Source: AC-69 sp963751665 (GTDB lineage: Bacteria > Actinomycetota > UBA4738 > HRBIN12). From it: 64,000 nt of DNA. The stretch spans positions 558,001 through 622,000 of the forward strand of contig CAVVVF010000004.1 in assembly GCA_963751665.1 (NCBI GenBank), written 5' to 3'. Under the pieces are notes generated by a model. It searched no databases. It was not told where the DNA came from and saw nothing but the letters and a program-made list of their open reading frames with translations. Of the stretch, positions 8,941 through 16,544 are shown piece after piece. Position 1 is the first letter of the stretch; each line of letters starts with the position of its first letter. A program made the translations under genes and the position numbers.

Positions 8941-9819
8941 TTGCCGCGCCGGGCCGACTACATGCTCCGCGAGGTCACCACGGGGCTCCGGCGGAACGGG
9001 CTGGTCGCGTTCGCCGCCGTGTCGACGACGTTCATCGCGCTGTTGCTGTTCGGCTTGGCGTTGCTCATTTCCCGCCAGGTGAACCTGATGATCGAGGCGG
9101 CCACGGGCAACGTGGAGGTCGCCGTGTACCTCACGGACCCGGTCAACCCCCAGACCGTCGCAGCGCTCACCGGCAAGCTCCAGGGGCTCCCGGTCGTCTC
9201 CAATGTCCACTACGAGACCAAGGACGAGGCCTGCGCCCGGTTCAAGACGATCTTCGCCAGCCAGAAGGCCCTGGTCGAGAACGTCGACTGCAGCACGCTG
9301 CCGGCGTCCCTTCGGGTCAAGCTCGACAACCCCCAGCAGTACGCGCAGGTTGCCGCGGTCCTGAAGGGCCAGCCGGGCATCGACCGCATCGTGGACCAGA
9401 GCGGCTTCCTGAACCGCCTGTTCGCGGTGACCCGCGTGTTCCGGGTGGGGGTCCTGATCGTCTCGATGGTCATGCTGATCGCGGCGGCCATCCTCATCGC
9501 CAACACTGTTCGCATGGGGTTGTTCGCCCGGCGCAAGGAGATCGGGATCATGAAGCTCGTCGGCGCCACCAACTGGCGCATCCGGGCGCCGTTCCTGATC
9601 GAGGGCCTGTTCGAGAGCCTGATCGGCGCGGGCGCTGCGGTCCTGTTCCTGTTTGGCCTGAAGGTCGCGTTCATCAACCCGCTGTACGGCACGATCCAGT
9701 TCGTGCCCTGGGTGACCAACCGCGACGTGATCGCCGTGATCCCGTGGCTGCTGGTCGCGGGGGCCGTGGTGGCCGTGGTGGCCAGCATGGCGGGGATGCG
9801 CCGCTTCCTCGACGTCTAG
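8941..9819 (+). CDS. ftsX: Cell division protein FtsX
   Basis: FtsX is the membrane subunit of FtsEX. The 292 residues show the family layout: cytoplasmic N-terminus 'RRADYMLREVTTGLRRN', TM1 at about 24-44, an extracytoplasmic domain (about 45-165) that would contact the hydrolase, then three membrane segments at about 173-195, 222-245 and 262-284. The coupling region 'ARRKEIGIMKLVGATNWRIR' is conserved. TTG 8941 directly abuts the ftsE stop and gives the expected N-terminus; an ATG at 8962 would remove conserved residues. Its TAG stop provides the first three bases of the TAGGCT -10 element before smpB. Confidence 0.95.
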   Translation: MPRRADYMLREVTTGLRRNGLVAFAAVSTTFIALLLFGLALLISRQVNLMIEAATGNVEVAVYLTDPVNPQTVAALTGKLQGLPVVSNVHYETKDEACARFKTIFASQKALVENVDCSTLPASLRVKLDNPQQYAQVAAVLKGQPGIDRIVDQSGFLNRLFAVTRVFRVGVLIVSMVMLIAAAILIANTVRMGLFARRKEIGIMKLVGATNWRIRAPFLIEGLFESLIGAGAAVLFLFGLKVAFINPLYGTIQFVPWVTNRDVIAVIPWLLVAGAVVAVVASMAGMRRFLDV

Positions 9820-9822
9820 GCT
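9817..9822 (+). promoter_or_regulatory. -10 element TAGGCT of smpB overlapping the ftsX stop
   Basis: The ftsX stop TAG (9817-9819) plus GCT forms TAGGCT, six bases before the GTG start of smpB at 9829. This fits a leaderless promoter and matches the lon/PPOX junction at 42969. It is a pattern-based inference. Confidence 0.5.
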
Positions 9823-9828
9823 TCGGGT

Positions 9829-10300
9829 GTGGGCCCTAAGGCCGACCCCAGCCAGAAGACCGTCGCCTCCAATCGCCGGGCGCTGCATGACTACGAGATC
9901 CTCGAGCGGTTCGAGGCCGGGATCGCGCTGACCGGATCGGAGGTCGAAGTCGCTCCGCGGGGGCCACGGCTCGCTGTCCGAAGCGTACGGGCGGGTGCAG
10001 GGTGGCGAGGTGTGGCTGGAGGGGATGCACATCCCGCCGTACGAGCAGGGGGACAAGCGCGGCCACGAACCCGTGCGGAGGCGGAAGCTGCTGCTGCACC
10101 GGAACGAGATCGAGCGGCTGGTCGGAAAGACCCAGGAGCGGGGCCTCACGCTCGTCCCGCTCCGCGTCTACTTCTCGCACGGCCTGGCAAAGGTGGAGGT
10201 TGGGCTGGGCCGGGGAAAGCGGCAATTCGAGAAGCGACAGGCGACTTTGGAGCGAGAGCACCGCCGCGAGATGGAGCAGGCCGCGCGGCGCCGGCGCTGA
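9829..10300 (+). CDS. smpB: SsrA-binding protein SmpB (single frameshift)
   Basis: SmpB binds tmRNA and delivers it to stalled ribosomes. The first part (GTG 9829) reads 'NRRALHDYEILERFEAGIAL' and 'LTGSEV'. The remainder is in the next frame: 'GGEVWLEGMHIPPYEQ', 'HEPVRRRKLLLHRNEI' and the basic tail 'EMEQAARRRR' ending at 10300. Removing one base near 9944-9946 (GGTCGAAG to GGTCAAG) restores the canonical 'TGSEVKSLRGGHGSLSEAYGR', about 156 residues. ssrA follows 40 bases downstream, so the pair is complete. An inactivated SmpB beside an intact tmRNA would be odd, so a sequence error is favoured. Confidence 0.9.
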
Positions 10301-10316
10301 GCGCACCGTTCGGTCG

Positions 10317-10322
10317 TATACT
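10317..10322 (+). promoter_or_regulatory. Candidate -10 element of ssrA (TATACT)
   Basis: TATACT lies 19 bases before the mature tmRNA 5' end in an AT-richer patch between smpB and ssrA. A primary transcript starting near 10329 would need RNase P trimming to 10341, as is usual. No clear -35 is seen. Confidence 0.5.
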
Positions 10323-10340
10323 CGAACCACAACTACATAT

Positions 10341-10690
10341 GGGGGTGTACTGGCTTCGACCTGGGCGGATATCGCTCGGGGGAAGCGGGCCGAGGTTCCC
10401 GGATGCCTCGTTAAAAGCCGGGAGAAACACAAGCGCCAACACTGAATACGCGCTCGCTGCCTAAGTAGTTAGGTAGCCGTCCGCCTCGATCCGCCTGCGA
10501 TCGGGGGTCGGGCGTCGTGAGCAGGCTCACGGAGGCGGCTCCGTCCGGGGGCCACCGCCGGACAGCGAACCCGGGCTGGCCGAGAGGTCCTCCGCCGGTG
10601 GGAGCCTCCAGGCGAGATCTACCACCGGCTGCGCCCGGAGAAGACCCGAACGATCGCCGAGGGACAGGGGTTCGATTCCCCTCACCTCCA
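10341..10690 (+). ncRNA. ssrA: Transfer-messenger RNA (tmRNA)
   Basis: tmRNA rescues stalled ribosomes and tags the nascent chain for proteolysis. The 5' end GGGGGTGTACTGGCTTCGAC is diagnostic. It pairs with the 3' end: GGGGGTG (10341-10347) with CACCTCC (10683-10689), leaving A10690 as discriminator. The T arm GGACAGGGGTTCGATTCCCC immediately precedes the acceptor strand. CCA is not encoded. The internal reading frame is best read from GCC 10435 as ANTEYALAA followed by TAA at 10462-10464. The -ALAA ending is the usual ClpXP degron; the exact resume codon is inferred. The length of 350 bases is normal. Confidence 0.95.
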
Positions 10691-10893
10691 CTGAGGTTTT
10701 CAAGACTTGTCCCCGGTCGTCTATGCCTTTCCGGGCGATCGTGAGTTGCCCGACCATCGCCGATGGAGATCCAGGCGACCGTGAGCTTGCCGAGCCCATG
10801 CGTCGCCCCGATGATCTTCGTCGGGCGCCATCGGCGACCATCTGGTTCGGCGTGACGGGGCAATGGCACGAGGGAGGCGGGCCTGCTGGGCTG

Positions 10894-11472
10894 CTAGGCG
10901 CGCGTGATGCGGGCCAGCCAGGCATGGATCTTCCAGCCTGGCTCGTTCGTTTCGAACGCTGCGTCCTCGATCGAGTCCACGGTCCAGCCTTCGGCGAAGG
11001 TCTCGCGGATCTCCGCTTGCGTCACACGGCGGGGCCCATAGCCCCACTCGTTGCGCTCGCTCCAGCAGAGCATCAGGTAGCGACCGCCAGCCTCGATCGC
11101 CGCGTGCAGGCTTTCGGCGTAGACCGGACGTTCCTCGTCCTGGAACGAGTGGAACAGGCCGACGTCGATGGCCGTGTCGAAGACGCGTTCCAGCTGCGCA
11201 AGCCGGAGTGCGTCCCACACTCGGAACTCAGCGTGGATGCCCCGATCTCGCGCTTTCGCCTGCGCCCTCTCGATCGCCGCCGGTGCCGCATCCACGCCGA
11301 CCACCTCGTGGCTCTGTTCCGCCAGGTACAGCGCGTTCTCGCCGGTCCCGCACCCGACATCGAGGACCGACCCGGCGATCTCGCCCGCCTCGGCCAGGTG
11401 CACGATCGTGGCTTGCGGCCTGCCGATGTCCCAAGGCGGCGTCCCCTCGTATGCGACGTCGAAGAAGCTCAC
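10894..11472 (-). CDS. Class I SAM-dependent methyltransferase
   Basis: This 192-residue Rossmann-fold methyltransferase has the SAM-binding motif 'VLDVGCGTGENALYLA' at about 36-51 and motif II Asp in 'VVGVDAAPAAIERA'. The N-terminus 'FFDVAYEGTPPWDIGRPQ' is typical of TehB/thiopurine-like small-molecule methyltransferases. The substrate is unknown. The GTG start at 11472 overlaps the stop of the aconitase X small subunit by four bases (GTGA), so it is the last gene of a four-gene minus-strand operon with an aminotransferase and aconitase X. That context suggests action on an amino-acid-derived or hydroxy-acid metabolite, which is inference. Confidence 0.85.
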   Translation of the reverse strand: MSFFDVAYEGTPPWDIGRPQATIVHLAEAGEIAGSVLDVGCGTGENALYLAEQSHEVVGVDAAPAAIERAQAKARDRGIHAEFRVWDALRLAQLERVFDTAIDVGLFHSFQDEERPVYAESLHAAIEAGGRYLMLCWSERNEWGYGPRRVTQAEIRETFAEGWTVDSIEDAAFETNEPGWKIHAWLARITRA

Positions 11473-11885
11473 GCCGGCTCCACGATGGCCATCGTCTCCT
11501 CCGCTCGGACCCGCACGACCGCGTCCGTTTGAAGCGAGCCGTACGTGGCCTCATCCACCACCACGACCGGGAAGCGCGTCCCGTACAGCTCTCGTATCAC
11601 GATGGCGCCCAGCGCGATGATCGGATCGGGCTCGAGCATCACGATGGCCACCGGTCCCGTGCCGGCGTGGATGGCCTCCACCAGGACGCTCGAGCTGGAG
11701 CTCGAGCCCCGGCCCGACGGCATGACCAGCACGCGACCGGTCACCAAGACGCCGAGCTGGGGATGGTGCACGTCGATCACCCGGCCGGTCTTGGGATCGA
11801 TGCCGCCCCAGAAGCTCAAAGGCTCGTCCAGCACGAGGGCCGGTCCACGTGCCTCGCCGCCGACGAGGGTCCGGCCCTCAGCCAT
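11469..11885 (-). CDS. Aconitase X small (swivel) subunit, DUF126
   Basis: This is the smaller subunit of a split aconitase X (AcnX). The start is ATG 11885 ('MAEGRTLVGGEARGPALV'), giving 138 residues; an upstream in-frame ATG at 11939 would add 18 unrelated residues inside the large-subunit gene. The swivel-domain active-site loop is visible as 'VMPSGRGSSSSSS' (about 55-66), with conserved 'PLSFWGGIDPKTGRVID' before it. ATG 11885 overlaps the large-subunit stop (ATGGCTGA, 8 bases), implying coupled 1:1 synthesis. Characterised AcnX enzymes are cis-3-hydroxy-L-proline dehydratase (bacteria) and phosphomevalonate dehydratase (archaea); which reaction applies here cannot be decided from sequence. 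Confidence 0.85.
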   Translation of the reverse strand: MAEGRTLVGGEARGPALVLDEPLSFWGGIDPKTGRVIDVHHPQLGVLVTGRVLVMPSGRGSSSSSSVLVEAIHAGTGPVAIVMLEPDPIIALGAIVIRELYGTRFPVVVVDEATYGSLQTDAVVRVRAEETMAIVEPA

Positions 11886-13146
11886 CGACCCACAGGCGTT
11901 CGTCGCGCCACACGCGTCCGATCGCCGCGGAACGGACACACTCCTGGAGGCTCCCGAACACCGCCTCAGCGCCGACGTTCATCGGCGCGTACCAGGCGCA
12001 TTTCGCCGAGTTCGTCATGACCGGGCCGTCCTCCACTCGCATGATCGGGGTGATGTAGGTGCACGTGTCCGTGACGATCCGGGCGCCCGCCGCGTCCAAG
12101 GCAGGAAGCCAGCCGCGACGCTTCACCTCCGCCAGGACGTCCCGGCTGGTCGAGATGTACAGGTCCACGCGTGGATCCGCGCGGATGCCGTCGAGGAGCG
12201 GCAGCAGCACCTCGAACTCGGCGAGCGAGAGGTGCGGAGTCCCGAGGCTCACCGCGGCCAGGTCGTCCCGTGACGTCGTGCTGAGCTCGTCCCGGGCGTG
12301 TCCCAACATCTCCATCGTCACGTCGACATGGCGTGACGGCCCGCGTCCGCCCAGCGCCGCCTCCAGGGTCGGCGCCTCCGGCGTGATCCCCACGGCGTGG
12401 AACAACGCCACCGAACCCGACGACGCCGCCGCCGCGCCGAGGGCCTTCAGCCGGTCCTCGCTCGTCTCGGGTGGGAGCCCCACGATCGCGGCGACCGCGC
12501 TGCCGGCCTCTTTGCCGATCAGGTACCCGAGCACCGGGTACAGGACGTCCTCCTGGAGCAACCGGTCGGAGACCCCCGCCAGACGGAAGACGATCTCCGC
12601 GCGCCGGTTCTCCTCGCGGTGAAGGCCCGCGTCGGGCACGCGTCCGGTGATCGCCGCACAGATGTCGATGAAGTCCCCGTACCGATTGGTCCGGGCCCCC
12701 AGCACCGAGTTGGCGAACACGATGGCGTTCGACTCGGCCCATGCGATCTGCTGGCCGAGCGACGGGCGACCGGGGAGCTGGTACGGCGCGCAGGTCCACG
12801 TAGGGCGGCACCCCAGCTCGACGTAGAGGTCCATCTGGCGCCGTGCGGCCCTCGCGCGTTCCGGCGTCTCGCGCACCAGCTCGGGGTGGAGCAGGTCGAG
12901 GGATCCCGTGTTCAGTGTGGTCGGCACGGAGACCGCTCCGCCGCCCCCGACGAGCCGCTCCACGAACTCCAGGCTGGCCGGGCCGTGATAGAGGCAGCCG
13001 TCGACGTGGCCCGAAGCCACGTCGATCAGGCGGTCGGCCTCCATCACCCCGGCGAGGTCGACAACGATCCGCATAGCCAGCCGCGCGGCCTCGCCGCGTT
13101 CGCCGTCGAGCATCGCGCGGTCGTCCGCCGAGAGCTGGACCGACAC
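11878..13146 (-). CDS. Aconitase X catalytic (large) subunit, DUF521
   Basis: The 422 residues match the AcnX catalytic domain (usually 390-420), a [2Fe-2S]/[3Fe-4S]-type dehydratase distantly related to aconitase. Family features include 'GHVDGCLYHGPASLEFVE', 'VPTTLNTGSLD' and 'PGRPSLGQQIAWAESNA'. Cysteines likely to ligate the cluster lie in 'WTCAPYQ', 'VTDTCTYITP' and 'TNSAKCAWYAP'. The GTG start at 13146 is 12 bases after the aminotransferase stop. The partner swivel subunit follows with an 8-base overlap. The neighbours (aminotransferase, methyltransferase) differ from the proline-racemase and pyrroline-carboxylate reductase genes that usually accompany hydroxyproline catabolism, so the substrate is open. 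Confidence 0.87.
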   Translation of the reverse strand: MSVQLSADDRAMLDGERGEAARLAMRIVVDLAGVMEADRLIDVASGHVDGCLYHGPASLEFVERLVGGGGAVSVPTTLNTGSLDLLHPELVRETPERARAARRQMDLYVELGCRPTWTCAPYQLPGRPSLGQQIAWAESNAIVFANSVLGARTNRYGDFIDICAAITGRVPDAGLHREENRRAEIVFRLAGVSDRLLQEDVLYPVLGYLIGKEAGSAVAAIVGLPPETSEDRLKALGAAAASSGSVALFHAVGITPEAPTLEAALGGRGPSRHVDVTMEMLGHARDELSTTSRDDLAAVSLGTPHLSLAEFEVLLPLLDGIRADPRVDLYISTSRDVLAEVKRRGWLPALDAAGARIVTDTCTYITPIMRVEDGPVMTNSAKCAWYAPMNVGAEAVFGSLQECVRSAAIGRVWRDERLWVDG

Positions 13147-13158
13147 GGTGTTAGGGCG

Positions 13159-14349
13159 TCAGCGAGACGCCTTGGCCACCCGTTCGAAGACGGGCAGGGC
13201 CCGCTCCACCATGTCGTCGTTGCCGGTGATCGAGATCCGGAACCACCCCGGCATCTCCACGAGCGTCCCCGGCAGGATGAACACCTTGTCCTTCGCCAGC
13301 TGTTCGGTGAAGGCCACGTCGTCCTCGATCGGCGACCGCGGCAGCAGGTAGAATGTTCCCTCCGGGCTGTGGACATCGTATCCGCTGGCCCGGAGGGACT
13401 CGATCATGCGATCCCGCCGGCGCTGGAGGGCCTTCACGTCGACCGACAGCTTCTCCAGGTCGCCCAGGGCTCGCTGGAGGACCGCGTTCGGCACGCCGTT
13501 CCCGCCGATCGTGAGCTGCGCGATCGTCAGGGCCTGCCGCATGGCCTCGCGGTCCGGCATCGTGGGCGGCAGCGCGATGTAGCCGAGCCGCTGTCCCGGC
13601 GTGAGCAGCGTCTTGCCGTACGTGTAGATCAGGAACGACCACGGATAGAACTCGGTGGGGCTGACGTACTCGCGATCGTCGAAGACGATGCGCCAGTACG
13701 CCTCGTCGGAGACCAGGTAGATGGGACGGCCGTTCCGCTCGGAGGCCTCGGTCAGCACCCTGGCCAGTTCCTGAAGTTGCTCGGCCGGGTAGATCCGCCC
13801 GGTGGGGTTGTTCGGCGAGTTCACGATGATGGCCCGGGTCCGGTCGGTAATGGCGCCGGCGATGGCCTCGATGTCCAGGTCCCATGACGGCTGCTTCACG
13901 CGTACACGAACGGGTGTCGCGCCGTGGCCGATGATCAGGGCCTCGTAGAAGAACCACGGCGGCGAGGTGAACACCACCTCGTCGCCGGGGTCGGTGACGG
14001 TCCCGATCGAGATGTTCAGGCCGGCGAACGCGCCGTCGGTGAGGAAGATGTCCTCGTCCTCGAACGGGACGCCGCGGCCGTCGCGGAGCGCGGCCGCCGC
14101 GGCGGCCCGCGCGTACGGCTCGTTGAACTTGTAGGCGTACCAGTCCTTGTCCTTCGGCACCGCCCATTTCTTGAGGACCTCCACGAACTCCGGCATCACC
14201 ATCTCCTGGGGGTTGCCCGCCACGAAGTCGGCGTTGTCGGGGTCGGCCGGGTCCCGGGTGGACCAGGCGGACTCACTGAAGAACCGGAGGAGCGGCACCT
14301 GTCCCTGCAGGATCCGGTCGATCTTGGTGGCGAGGCGGTGTTCGACCAT
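13159..14349 (-). CDS. Class I/II pyridoxal-phosphate aminotransferase
   Basis: This 396-residue fold-type I aminotransferase has 'FLTDGAFAGLNISIGTV' (cofactor phosphate region), 'IIVNSPNNPTGRIYP' (the Asn contacting PLP), 'LVSDEAYWRIVF' (Asp pairing with the pyridine N) and 'IYTYGKTLLTPGQRLGY' with the Schiff-base Lys. ATG 14349 is preceded by GGAGG and yields the natural N-terminus; further upstream the frame stays open without homology. It is the first gene of the aminotransferase-AcnX-methyltransferase operon. Amino-acid specificity cannot be read from sequence; it looks like the aspartate/aromatic branch. Confidence 0.85.
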   Translation of the reverse strand: MVEHRLATKIDRILQGQVPLLRFFSESAWSTRDPADPDNADFVAGNPQEMVMPEFVEVLKKWAVPKDKDWYAYKFNEPYARAAAAAALRDGRGVPFEDEDIFLTDGAFAGLNISIGTVTDPGDEVVFTSPPWFFYEALIIGHGATPVRVRVKQPSWDLDIEAIAGAITDRTRAIIVNSPNNPTGRIYPAEQLQELARVLTEASERNGRPIYLVSDEAYWRIVFDDREYVSPTEFYPWSFLIYTYGKTLLTPGQRLGYIALPPTMPDREAMRQALTIAQLTIGGNGVPNAVLQRALGDLEKLSVDVKALQRRRDRMIESLRASGYDVHSPEGTFYLLPRSPIEDDVAFTEQLAKDKVFILPGTLVEMPGWFRISITGNDDMVERALPVFERVAKASR

Positions 14350-14453
14350 TGGGCCTCCGTTCGTGCTGTTCGCCAGGTGGTTGCGACGTTGCTCCGCGGG
14401 CAGGCGAACGGTACCACCTGGGGCCCGGCATTCGCCGGGGCCCTCACGGCGGG

Positions 14454-16349
14454 CTACCAGGTGATCGGGGGGACGCCGGGATCGGACTCGGCGAGGAATC
14501 GGCCCGGCCCGAAGCTCGACAGGTCTCTGTCGCCGAGCCTCTCGATGTAGTCGGTGGAGAGCACGGCGGCGAACGGCCTCTGGTCCAGTCGGTTCCACTC
14601 GATCGCGTCGCGGCTCACGTAGGGGCCGATGTTGTCTTGGTACCGGTAGTCGTGGAGGAACGCCGCGACATCGTCCCGGGTGGCGCCGGCATCCCACAAC
14701 GCCCTGCCGTCCAGGTACACCTCCGAGGGGACGACGCTGGTGACGACATCGAGTACCGGGCCGCCGAACTCGCGGTCCAGATCCTCCTGGAGCTGGATGG
14801 GGTCGAGCCGGACGCCGCCGGCCAGGTCCACCGTGGGACACTGCCCGTGGTCGGCCGTCACGATCAGCGCGTACTCGCCGGGCGCGAACCTGGAAGCCAG
14901 CATCCGGGCCAGCCGTCCGAGCTGCTCATCCACCGCGGCCAGCGCGAACTTCGTTCGAAGCGACAGCATGTTGTAGACGTGCCCCGTGTAGTCGGGGGAC
15001 TTGTAGTTGACGTACAGCAGGTCGGTCCCGTCGTGACGTCCGATCCCCTCCGAGTCGAACGCCGCCTCGATCAGGTCGCCCTGGTACCGGATGATCGGCG
15101 GTGAGCAGCACACCGCACGCAGGCCCGGGGCGAACCGGTCGAACTGCCCGTCGACCCCGGGATCGTGGTAGCTCGCCTGGTGCTCCTGCAGGACCTGGAG
15201 TGGCGGAACCTCGTCCGGCAGACGGTACAGGTCCGGGTTCTGGGGCTGCCAGCTCCCCGTTCGGGCCTCGTCCCAGTACACCGCCACGGGCTCTCGGCCG
15301 AGCGGCGTGCCGCCTCGGCCCAGCATCCCCAGGTGCCAGATCTGATAGCCGATCTCGCCGACCCAGGCACCGTTGTTGGTCGCCTCCATCCATCGGTCCG
15401 CCAGGGTGGGGACCAGGATGTCCGAGGGTTGCGCACGTCCCGGCGTCCCGTAGGCCTTCCGCACGCTGTCGCCGTCGCGGAGGTTGTGGCCGGTGATCCC
15501 GTGGGTCCGGGGGAAGGCCCCGGTCCCGATGGTGGCGTGGGCGCACGCCGTCACCGCCGGGAAGGATCCGGTGATGGCGTTCCGGTACACGGCGCTCTCG
15601 CGCAAGAGCCGTCGAAGGTTCGGCCATGCGTCCTTCCAGTGGGTCAGGACGTTCCACCCGCCACCGTCGATGACGAACGTGACGATGACCTTCGGCGGCA
15701 CAGACGGGCGTGGGGTGTCGGGGAGCGAGACGCCGTCGGGTGCCTCGAACCCGTCGAACCCCATCAGCCGGGACGTCGTCGGCGCCAGGTCGGCCAGCGT
15801 GACCCGCTCGGTGCTGTCGGAGGGCTCGACGATGCCCGGCGCGTGGACGGCGATGGGGACCCGTTCCAGGTACATCCACGGGAGCGCGTGACTGGACCGG
15901 GGGTCGTGCGGCAGCAGTGAGACCGACTCCTGCGGATAGTTCGAGCTCGACCACGGCGCCAGGACGAGCTGGAGGTCGCCCGAGCGGCCGGGGCGATACG
16001 TCCGCCGGACGAGCTCCAGGGCGTCCGCCCCGATATCGCGGGCCATCGCGTCGAGGATCGGCTTGGGGTCCGGGCGGGTGAGACGGCGGAGGGCCCGACC
16101 GATGCCGGCGCCCCCGGCGACGGCCGCGATGCCGGCGAGGCCCATGACGCCGAGGAGTCGCCGCCTCCCCGGGTTCGCCGGTCCTTCGGGTCGCGGCCGC
16201 ATCGATGCTCCGATGACCAGCGTCACGACGAGCACGACAACGCCGGCGATGGCCCCGGCGATCAGCCCCCGCTCGAACGCGACGACGACCGCGACGAGGG
16301 CCTCGGCCAGGGTCATGAAGAGGAACACGCGTTTGGAAGATGGGGCCAC
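14454..16349 (-). CDS. Membrane-anchored alkaline phosphatase superfamily phosphodiesterase
   Basis: The 631-residue protein has two N-terminal transmembrane segments (about 8-26 and 29-48), then a third hydrophobic stretch after GRRRLLG (about 62-85), and a large extracytoplasmic domain. Nucleotide pyrophosphatase/phosphodiesterase metal sites are visible: Asp in 'VIVTFVIDGGGWNVL', the nucleophile Thr in 'SFPAVTACAHATIGTG', Asp/His in 'SPDYTGHVYN' and 'LIVTADHGQCP'. The start is GTG 16349, with GACAAT ten bases upstream. The 195-base gap before it holds two identical-core palindromes (16432, 16497) that may control it. Natural substrates could be lipid or nucleotide phosphodiesters; this is undetermined. 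Confidence 0.82.
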   Translation of the reverse strand: MAPSSKRVFLFMTLAEALVAVVVAFERGLIAGAIAGVVVLVVTLVIGASMRPRPEGPANPGRRRLLGVMGLAGIAAVAGGAGIGRALRRLTRPDPKPILDAMARDIGADALELVRRTYRPGRSGDLQLVLAPWSSSNYPQESVSLLPHDPRSSHALPWMYLERVPIAVHAPGIVEPSDSTERVTLADLAPTTSRLMGFDGFEAPDGVSLPDTPRPSVPPKVIVTFVIDGGGWNVLTHWKDAWPNLRRLLRESAVYRNAITGSFPAVTACAHATIGTGAFPRTHGITGHNLRDGDSVRKAYGTPGRAQPSDILVPTLADRWMEATNNGAWVGEIGYQIWHLGMLGRGGTPLGREPVAVYWDEARTGSWQPQNPDLYRLPDEVPPLQVLQEHQASYHDPGVDGQFDRFAPGLRAVCCSPPIIRYQGDLIEAAFDSEGIGRHDGTDLLYVNYKSPDYTGHVYNMLSLRTKFALAAVDEQLGRLARMLASRFAPGEYALIVTADHGQCPTVDLAGGVRLDPIQLQEDLDREFGGPVLDVVTSVVPSEVYLDGRALWDAGATRDDVAAFLHDYRYQDNIGPYVSRDAIEWNRLDQRPFAAVLSTDYIERLGDRDLSSFGPGRFLAESDPGVPPITW

Positions 16350-16431
16350 GGCGCGTCCGATTGTCCCAAAGCATGTCGGCTTTCGGAGGGAGCATGGTTG
16401 CGGAGAGCGAAGTGGTCCCTCGGACGCCGGT

Positions 16432-16447
16432 CGTCAGGGACCTGACG
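16432..16447. promoter_or_regulatory. Palindrome copy 1, CGTCAGG-GA-CCTGACG
   Basis: This perfect 7+7 inverted repeat with a 2-base spacer lies 83-98 bases upstream of the phosphodiesterase start (minus strand). The same half-sites recur at 16497-16512, centre-to-centre 65 bases, about six helical turns. The pair looks like tandem operators for a dimeric regulator; no regulator gene is adjacent. Confidence 0.55.
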
Positions 16448-16496
16448 GTCGGCCTGGAAGAACAGCAGGTGCGACCTGGTATTCCTCAGCGGGTGA

Positions 16497-16512
16497 CGTC
16501 AGGTTCCTGACG
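16497..16512. promoter_or_regulatory. Palindrome copy 2, CGTCAGG-TT-CCTGACG
   Basis: This is the second perfect copy of the 7+7 palindrome at 16432-16447, differing only in the 2-base spacer. It lies 148 bases upstream of the phosphodiesterase start and 33 bases beyond the end of the GcvT-like gene. A 2-base loop and lack of a T tract argue against a terminator hairpin. Confidence 0.55.
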
Positions 16513-16544
16513 GGCGACCCGCGCAGCCATCATCCAGGGTCTTC

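Noticed and set aside
10754..10766. CCATCG-C-CGATGG palindrome downstream of ssrA
   Set aside because: Short, in GC-rich sequence with several near-palindromic neighbours, no T tract and no adjacent promoter; not distinguishable from chance.
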